From positions 1 to 64,000 of the forward strand of contig WHVA01000339.1 in assembly GCA_015179125.1 (NCBI GenBank): 64,000 nt of DNA. Reading direction: 5' to 3'. The stretch comes from Gautieria morchelliformis. Its lineage: Eukaryota; Basidiomycota; Agaricomycetes; Gomphales; Gomphaceae. Shown piece by piece: positions 57,601 to 64,000 of this stretch. The notes beneath the pieces were generated by a model that worked only from the letters and a program-made list of their open reading frames with translations, was not told the DNA's origin and searched no databases. Within the stretch, counting starts at the first letter, position 1. Each line of letters begins with the position of its first letter. The translations under genes and the position numbers were made by a program.

Positions 57601-58873
57601 CACCTAATGAGTGGGGGGTTCTCGGAAGCAGACCCTGTGGACGAAGCCCAGGGCGGCGAGTGGGTGCAGTCATCTCGTCGAGTTCAAGCAATGCTCGTTC
57701 AGCACCCGATCATGCAGACCCATTTAGGATGGGTGCCCCCTCCGAAGCACACCCCAGGTTCCATTTCTATTTCCATCCCACCCAGATTGTACTAATGCAG
57801 TACGGACGAATTGCCAGGTTACGTCAAGCCCATTGCCCAGAAGAAGCGGAAGACTCTGACGTGGGCTAACACTCCAGGGGCACAGGCACGCCTTCAGGCT
57901 CCCCCCTTGGACCATTCAACATGGCATCATGGGATCGCGGTGACAGCCCAGTCTAACGACATTTGCAAAGTTGGTACATGGGTCTTTGCGGGTAGTGAAT
58001 CGGTATGATCACCCTGATTGCACCTTCTCCGAGCTGATTCTGCCACCGCAGGCCACAGTTATTGGTCGTATCCACTGCCTATTGATACCTGAAGGCCCGA
58101 GTGAACATTGCTCATACGTGATATTGGAGGTATGTTACATATCGGACACTTTGCACGTGGCTTTCAACATGCCCTTGCTTCGTTGTTTGACCACCGACCC
58201 TGAGTTCCTAGGTATCCGATCTCAGGTGTGTTTCCCTACTCGTCATGTCAGCATCTCCTGGTCCTTGTTCATTCACCCCCTGGAGCAGGACATCAGATTC
58301 ATGGTCAACGTGCAACATGACTGCCGCACTGCAAAGTGTGGCGTCACAGGTTCTCGCGTGCACCGTCAGGAACGAGAAGCCACCAGTCATACATCACCGG
58401 CTCTGGTTCATGCAGATGATATGCAATTTGTTCTCAATCTCAATGCCATCCACAATGCTGACCTCGTGCGTGAGACTTTGCCTCGCACACTAACAGCTCC
58501 AGAACCCCTCCACCAAGACCGCCGCAGCTACCATGACCGGATGGCCGCACAGGTTTGGGTCATGCGGATTCACAAGCGTGCCCAAACCAAAGCAAAAGCA
58601 AAGGCCACACGAAGTGCCAACAAAGAGAAGCAACGTATTGCTGCTCGGACGGACCATGATGAAAACCCTGGAAATCCCCCACCCCCTGACGAGGCCAGAG
58701 ATATTGACCCAGAAACCGACTCAGATGGAGGTCAACCTAGCGACTGGAATCCATTGGGAACTGAGGCACCCGCCATTGATGCTGATGAAGAACCTGACTA
58801 TGAAGAGCCTGACTTATTACCTGCACTACGGTCCACACGTGCCCGAGCCATCAAACGTCGCCGAGTCCAATGA
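54673..58873 (+). pseudogene. Large uncharacterised Agaricomycete multi-copy protein (transposon-type), one stop
   Basis: About a dozen exons with short introns. Landmarks: LLDLLDNLPRLRLSQRHMQM; SLGNVMYLNDIPEIIAH; PQIAPLLCFYPEEKEG; LTPMVRKGLKDFYVNELAEL; MPNPLRAVANGYELYTSFVF; PGRLLQQEYFVCFVATSPHA; AVPGLPADNPQQSEECSHIG with CKCRRC; LDPHRDTPVEILHTVLLG; YMSQYRNALVGKHFKTLMQT; FGPAIRYATEVFECFNHVFR; SNHQAPGRDIARKCSSMEHV; MVNVQHDCRTAKCGVTGSRV; NLNAIHNADLVRETLPRTL; then a basic coiled tail and a stop at 58873. I know this pattern as a family repeated many times in mushroom genomes without an assigned function. A TGA at 56727-56729, after SGVKD, interrupts it; otherwise the exons look sound. Copy number and neighbours suggest a mobile element; the nuclease is not identified. 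Confidence 0.65.
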
Positions 58874-59019
58874 GGTATTCCCTCTGCTCTGTGCTCCTCT
58901 CCGTGACCCGAGGGCATCCAACGGTGATCCATTTCAGGCATTTTTCGATTTTTGGAAATTTTCGAACGTACTTACATAAGAATAATTTTACGCTATTGTG
59001 CCACTTTGTCAGTGGATTC

Positions 59020-59121
59020 ATTCCAGATATTTATAGGCGTTGCCTTTCTTTCACCGCTAATATCCCTTTCATTCCAGATATTTATAAGTGTTGCCTCTCT
59101 TTAACCGCTAATATCCCTTTG
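59020..59121 (+). repeat. 51-bp direct tandem repeat, two copies
   Basis: 59020-59070 and 59071-59121, each starting ATTCCAGATATTTATA and ending CGCTAATATCCCTTT, with few differences. It lies 30 bp before the ATG of the next gene, within its presumed promoter or 5' leader. Confidence 0.88.
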
Positions 59122-59151
59122 CCCACCCTCCACGATAACGAACCAGCGAGC

Positions 59152-60594
59152 ATGCCCCCCAGCGATTCCTACAGCGCTGGTGCACCATCAGGCTCCCCCT
59201 TCCACAAGCATGAACCCAGCTCTGATGGGTCCCTATCATCCGACATGTCCATCTTCTCTCAGCCACAGCCCATCGCCCGCTTGAGCATGGAGGAGCGCAT
59301 TGAACAAATGCGCCGTGAGCCCCACAGTCATCAGCAAAGTCAGTCTGAATATTACATCCCACAGATTGATCCGTCTTTGGACAGTCTGCCCTGTACGTTG
59401 ACACGTGCCGCCGGTGCCAAACGACCTCATACAGACGTTGATCCTGAGGATGATCCCTCACCTCCAGTTGCACCTCGTGGTAATGCTGTGCAGCTCGTCG
59501 CTGCCCCAAAGTCCCGCAAAAAATATACACCAAATTGTGCGGCCCTGCTGGATAGTTGGGCTGAGTCTCAGGTGAGTGCTTGCCCCATAAAACAAAACTC
59601 CCACCTCATTGCCATCGGAGGGTGACCCACTCGCACGCAAGCTCATATTGCTCGATGCCATCCTGCAGGCCATCCCTGATGACCACACGAGTCACGCGCA
59701 ATACCACATCCCTAAAGGACTCAAGGCATTTTTGTTCTCATATGGTTCTTTTGCCATTACACTAACTGTTTGCGACAGACCAACATCAAGAAATATACCA
59801 ACTGCATAATCCTCTCACCGAAGCTTACCGCTTATAGAGGCAACATTGCCCTGGCTGTGCTTGTGTGTTCCCACCCCCATTTGTCCATGTTCACATGCTT
59901 ACATTGTCCCAGAATACGATGCGTGAGCTCAACATTCACGACCTTCCTGAAGCCCAACATGAAGATCGCATTCAAGCCGTGATCACGGAGATAAGCACTG
60001 AGGCTACCACTGCCCGTAATATGGTCAAGAAACATGTAAGTACGGTGAACCTTACTGCCATTCTCATTCCTCACCGCAATGACAGGTTTTGGAGTCACTT
60101 GTGCCCACCGGTAAGCATAGGCACATTAGTGACCTATGTCATGCCATGATCAAAAAGAGCATGACCGGACTTGCCATGACAACTTACACCCAAGTTCGCA
60201 TGGCATTCATTGTAAGTGTCCTAGCCTAATGCGTGTGTATATTCTAACTCGGTGTAATCAGCGTACAGTCATACGTGAAACCGGCGATGCTAAAGATACC
60301 TGGGAGCTCATAGACAAGAGGCTTCAGGAGTGGGAAGAATGGAACCCCACTACCGAAAAATTCCAGGAGTTTGTCTGTTCTTCCCACATTCCACTGTATG
60401 TAGCTTACCTTGCCAGCAGGGCCATGAAGATAAACTACCACCTTGACCAGGAGGATTTCCCACGCTCACACACTGAGCTTGCCATGCGCCCTGTCACCCT
60501 GACTAAGGACCTCGAGAAATGGCAGATCGTTTGCGACCACCATGCCGGAAAGGCAGGCACGGAAAAAGTGGGAAGGAAAGGGCGAGCTTATTAG
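59152..60594 (+). CDS. Partner gene of the transposon-type locus, uncharacterised
   Basis: ATG at 59152 (MPPSDSYSAGAPSGSPFHKH). Ser/Pro-rich disordered N-terminus, then KSRKKYTPNCAALLDSWAES, a short intron, GDPLARKLILLDAILQAIPD, FLFSYGSFAIT, further exons NIKKYTNCIILSPKLTAYRG, REL-NIHDLPEAQHEDRIQ, SLVPT-like junction, HAMIKKSMTGLAMTTYTQV, and a last exon TVIRETGDAKDTWELIDKRL to KGRAY, stop at 60594. Same strand as the large gene and 280 bp after it. Helical, no known domain. Possibly the second protein of the same mobile element. Intron borders are partly tentative. Confidence 0.55.
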
Positions 60595-61332
60595 TGGGTG
60601 CGATCGATGGAAAAGTATTTGAGGGGAACCTGCCGTGAAGATGGCATTTTCATGGACATTGTAATAAGCATCAACAATGCTTTGATAGATGCCTATTGGC
60701 TATATATATAAGGTAATGCACAAAGCTATGGCGATGGAATATACGAGCCAACGTAGCTAAATGTGAGGTCACAGATACATTGGTGCCCAAGCTCTAATTG
60801 AGGTTTGCGAGCAGTTACAGAAAGCTATTCCAATGGAATATGAATGCCGATGTTTGAGCTGGTCATAACGTTGATATGAGGCCACAGAGACATTGGTGGC
60901 AAAGCTCTTATTGAGGAGAGTTACTGAGATTCACAGAGGTATCTGCCAAACCTTGCCCAAACATTCAAGGTTTTTTAAGCCTAAAACGATTCGCGGAGGT
61001 TTATTTCCTAGACATAACCACGCGATCTCCCTGAGGCATAGGCGACTGTGCCTCAACATCGTCAGAGAAACATTTCAAAAACATTTACCACCGGCGGTGG
61101 TGTACCTGCCGTTCAAATACTCAGTGTCATATAAGTGTGCCCGTCCGTAAGGGTAGAATAGAAAGAAAACACACAAAGCTGAATTTGAAGGAAAAACAAG
61201 TAATGTATCACCGAACTGCATTTTTGTCTCCGTCAGCCTGATGCAAATTTGAACGGAAATTTGAACGGACTATTTTTGCCGCATTTGTGACATAACAATG
61301 TGACGTGAATTCACGAATTGAGCAAGGATAAG
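60595..61332. other. Intergenic spacer with an imperfect tandem repeat
   Basis: About 60720-60820 and 60821-60930 are related units: CTATGGCGATGGAATAT / CTATTCCAATGGAATAT, then GAGGTCACAGATACATTGG / GAGGCCACAGAGACATTGG, then AAGCTCTAATTGAGG / AAGCTCTTATTGAGG. At 61080-61100 stands a near-palindrome ACCACCGGCGGTGGT. No gene, except a short minus-strand stretch at 61072-61150 like the end of the 31523 frame. Confidence 0.6.
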
Positions 61333-63503
61333 ATGGACACTCCTGGCCATCTTTTATCTTTAAAAGTAATGCGGGTTTCGGTCAGCACAATTATATCTAA
61401 TGTGTCGAGTTTGTGTAAATGCTTAACGTGCAGCGACCCACATTAGCCAGTTCGTGGCAACCATTCTTCACCAGCTCGCCATCGTTCTCTGCCCATGCCA
61501 CGGATTCTCTCCTCTCCTTACAGGGGAAGGAACCTCTGACAGGTCATCCTAAGACTTTGCGGGATCTCACTCAAGCCTCCCAACTTCTTACCTTACCCTC
61601 GACCTTTGGCGCCATTCAGCTTGGCGAGACGTTTACCAGTTGCCTCTGCCTGAACAACGAAGCGGCCGTGGGTGTAGAGGGGGTATCGCTACGAATAGAG
61701 ATGCAGACCGCTACTAACAAACTACTTCTGGCAGAAGTTGGTGGTCCAGAACAGCGATTAAGCACTACGGATGTGTTGGAAGCCCTTGTCAGTCATGAGA
61801 TGAAGGAACTTGGGCAACACGTCCTTGCCTGCCACGTATCATATCGATTGCCGTCATCCGTTCGTATCCCACCGGGCCCTGCGGGGGATTCTGTAGATCC
61901 TTCGTTGCAGACATTCCGCAAGTATTACAAATTCGCCGTGAGTTTATACAACATCGAATATCGTCTGCTGCCTCTCTTAATCGTGACGAAATTGGATGGC
62001 AGGTCACCAATCCCCTCAATGTGAAAACAAAAGTACATGTCCCTCGTTCACCAACAGCCTTGCTGTCCAGGGCTGAGCGGGAAAAGGTCTTCCTTGAAGT
62101 CCATGTCCAGAACTTGACACAGGAGCCAATGTGGTTCGAACGCATGCGTTTCGAAAGTGTAGACGGTTGGGAAGTGGTTGATGGCAATATCTCGCATAAA
62201 GATGGTACAAACTTGTTCTCAGGTCCCATCGCAATCATGCAACCACAAGATGTGCGACAATATGTTTACATCCTGACTCCAACATCTGTTCCATCGTTCC
62301 CTCTTGTTCACTCTCCCGGGACGATTATTCCTTTAGGTCGACTGGATCTGTCTTGGCGTTCTTCTTTTGGCGAACCAGGTCGCCTGTTAACATCGGTGAG
62401 TGCGAGATTTAAAACAGGCCATCCGCAACTCTTACCCTCCTTTCAAGCTTCTTTCTCGTCGTATCCCTATTACGCCGGTACACGCTCCCCCATCGGCAAT
62501 TCCTCCCCATCTCCAGCAAACTCGCCCACGTTCCCCCCAACCAGCACTTTCTCGCCCAACGACACCTCCTGGATCACCAGCACCGTTCAAGCCACGCCCT
62601 CCTTCCCAACAAGCAGGTCGGCCTCAATCACCAGCGTCAATCGTGCCACCTTCCTCTACTCTCCAGGCTCTTCAAGATCTTGAAGTAGACCTGGTCGTGG
62701 GTTCTATCCCGAGTTCACATATTTCGCTTGAGGAACCATTCACAGTCGGATTTGAGCTCACATTGTCTGCACTCTTACCAGCGCCAGGGAAGACACGTTT
62801 AGTATATCTAATGATCCAGCATATTCAGCCGACACCAGCCCCTTCAGCACTTCCTGTAGGCCGCCCCACATCAGTCCTGGCTAGCCCATCTCCTCGTCAC
62901 TCTGCGGATGTATCGAGTCCTAAATCGCACGTCAGCCGCAATTTTCAACGAGATACGGAACCCCCTGAAAGTGCCTCACCCACTATGTCGCCCAAACGTG
63001 GAGCTTTGAACTTTGGTCTTGGTTTAGCTCAGACATACGTCGAATCTCCACTCTTAAACCACACTGAAGGGCCTCAGGGGCCAACCCCTGACCCTCAAAG
63101 CCGGCAAACTCCCACCACGGTAATATCGCGTCCGACTCCCATCCGACTGCCCCCGCCCTTCTCCTCGTCCATCAAGTCACATAGTGTTTTGCCTTTGGGT
63201 GCTTCTGTAATATCTCTTCCAGCCTACCAAATCGTACGACCACAACCAGACACATCCAGGCCGGAAGTCTCAAGTATCCACGCAAAGGCAGAGGTGATGC
63301 GTGAATTCGAGTGTACATTCGTTCCCATGCGCAAAGGGCTTGCGAATGTGGGCGGACTTCGCGTGTTACTGATCGAGGATCGAGAGGTTGAGACAGCAGA
63401 TAGCCAGGATGACTTGACACTTATTTCTCATGTGGATATGGATGCGGAAGCTAAAATACTGTGCGAATGGGACGTGATTGGGGAGGTCTGGATTACCTGT
63501 TAA
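61333..63503 (+). CDS. TRAPPC13: TRAPP complex subunit 13 (DUF974 family)
   Basis: Four exons: 61333-61380, 61434-61937, 62003-62395, 62448-63503; introns of 53, 65 and 52 bp; 666 aa. The tiny first exon gives MDTPGHLLSLKVMRVS, joining to RPTLASSWQPFF, which fits the family N-terminus (LLSLKVMRLxxPTL) and so decides the start. Further hallmarks: QLGETFTSCLCLNNEAAVGV, SHEMKELGQHVLACHVSYRL, FRKYYKFAVTNPLNVKTKVH across an intron, VFLEVHVQNLTQEPMWFERM, QPQDVRQYVYIL. A Ser/Pro-rich stretch (about residues 355-400 and again 460-560) lengthens it beyond the animal form. TRAPPC13 belongs to the TRAPP tethering complex of ER-Golgi and endosome traffic. First donor is GTCAGC, slightly unusual. Looks intact. 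Confidence 0.92.
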
Positions 63504-63625
63504 AAACCAGGCGTGTATTATTCAACGGCGAACCGTGTAGAGGAATTAGATACGCTAGCACCATCTTTGCTGTGATAGCAGTCCTATAATAGCATCGCTG
63601 CCATAATCCATATCCATATCGAGTG
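63504..63625. other. Convergent 3' ends of TRAPPC13 and the V-ATPase gene
   Basis: Only about 120 bp separates the two stop codons, so terminators and 3' UTRs must overlap or abut here. No further gene. Confidence 0.6.
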
Positions 63626-64000
63626 TCATCTCCTCCATGACCCACCGACGAGCCGTTGTACACTTATTATTGCTCGATATCGCACGTCTGGATTATCATG
63701 GCTCATCAGCTCCATGACACGTCGTTTTGCACCTAGATCTTCAATAACTCTTTGGAGCGGTGAATAATCTATCCGGCAAGCAATAGAATTCAATTCAGTA
63801 CATACCGTTTGCCTCGATCGCAATGCCTAACATATTGGCCCACGTCGTGTACTGCAACAGCTAATACCAAGGGATCTGTCGCTTCATTCAGAAGCTTGAC
63901 TAGTGCCCTGGCGTAGGTTAGGTCGCGTGGTTAATTACGATGACATGTGAGGAGTAAGAACATAGAAGAACTTTAGCTGATGGTAATCAGACTCATTAAG
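63626..64000 (-). CDS. V-type proton ATPase subunit H, C-terminal exons (partial)
   Basis: Minus strand, running in from beyond the window. Exon 63806-63907 reads LVKLLNEATDPLVLAVAVHD, VGQYVRHCDRGK; a 56-bp intron (63750-63805, GTATGT...AAAG) follows; the last exon 63626-63749 reads VIEDLGAKRRVMELMSHDNP, DVRYRAIISVQRLV and ends at 63626. These are the final armadillo-type helices of subunit H, which couples the V1 motor to the membrane sector of the vacuolar proton pump. Upstream, 63908-64000 contains an intron and part of another exon not resolved. Known homologues usually end shortly after QxLV, as here. Start and most of the gene are missing. Confidence 0.88.

Noticed and set aside
54673-58873. 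Assignment to Plavaka or KDZ transposases
   Set aside because: The conserved blocks do not match the motifs I know for those families (no CxC clusters, no Plavaka core); left as uncharacterised.
61084-61139. CACTA terminal repeat of the two-gene locus
   Set aside because: CACTTAT-like end seen on the right side only; no matching left end within 52.7-54.7 kb, so the element ends were not called.
1-64000. tRNA, rRNA, CRISPR or bacterial-type operon signals
   Set aside because: None found by reading; the initiator-tRNA-like bases are primer-binding sites, not tRNA genes.

Overview
The window is repeat-rich fungal nuclear DNA. Genes carry many 50-70 bp introns with GT...AG borders. The mobile elements, the HNH_2- and DUF6532-type genes and the large uncharacterised transposon-type gene are of kinds common in Agaricomycetes. 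A Rhizoctonia/Ceratobasidium-like basidiomycete is my best guess, inferred from gene families and not from any marker. No tRNA, rRNA or CRISPR array was seen.

Layout. 1-450: inverted partial copy of Copia family 1. 457-3464: decayed MULE transposase. 4010-7076: pogo-type DDE transposase with a late stop. 7635-31543: segment A, a duplicated block swollen by Copia-1 (7739-12228), Copia-2 (14288-20846) and a tandem triplication of an HNH_2-like gene. 32306-35948: candidate non-autonomous Helitron full of satellite-like repeats. 36150-37372: phosphotransferase-like (APH) gene. 37418-47658: Copia-3, which carries a full hAT element (38944-43024) and a 1.48-kb solo LTR (44767-46246). 48018-53459: segment B, the compact partner of segment A. 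53825-60594: a hypothetical gene and a two-gene uncharacterised transposon-type locus. 61333-64000: host genes TRAPPC13 and, convergent to it, the C-terminal end of V-ATPase subunit H.

Segments A and B are the centre of the window. B holds what looks like an intact secreted agmatinase (460 aa, seven exons, every junction in frame) next to one intact HNH_2-like gene (356 aa, seven exons). In A the same agmatinase has four lesions, a retrotransposon sits 87 bp upstream of its start, and the HNH gene is tripled. B still shows the unoccupied target sites of both Copia insertions, so the order of events can be read: duplication (or allelic split), then insertions and tandem expansion in A.

The three Copia families share a primer-binding site that matches the anticodon arm of initiator tRNA-Met, which implies half-tRNA priming as in Drosophila copia. 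Two of them keep a perfect dyad just upstream of the LTR TATA box although the sequence differs, which suggests selection on structure. Several elements are broken by CGA-to-TGA stops, consistent with deamination at CpG.
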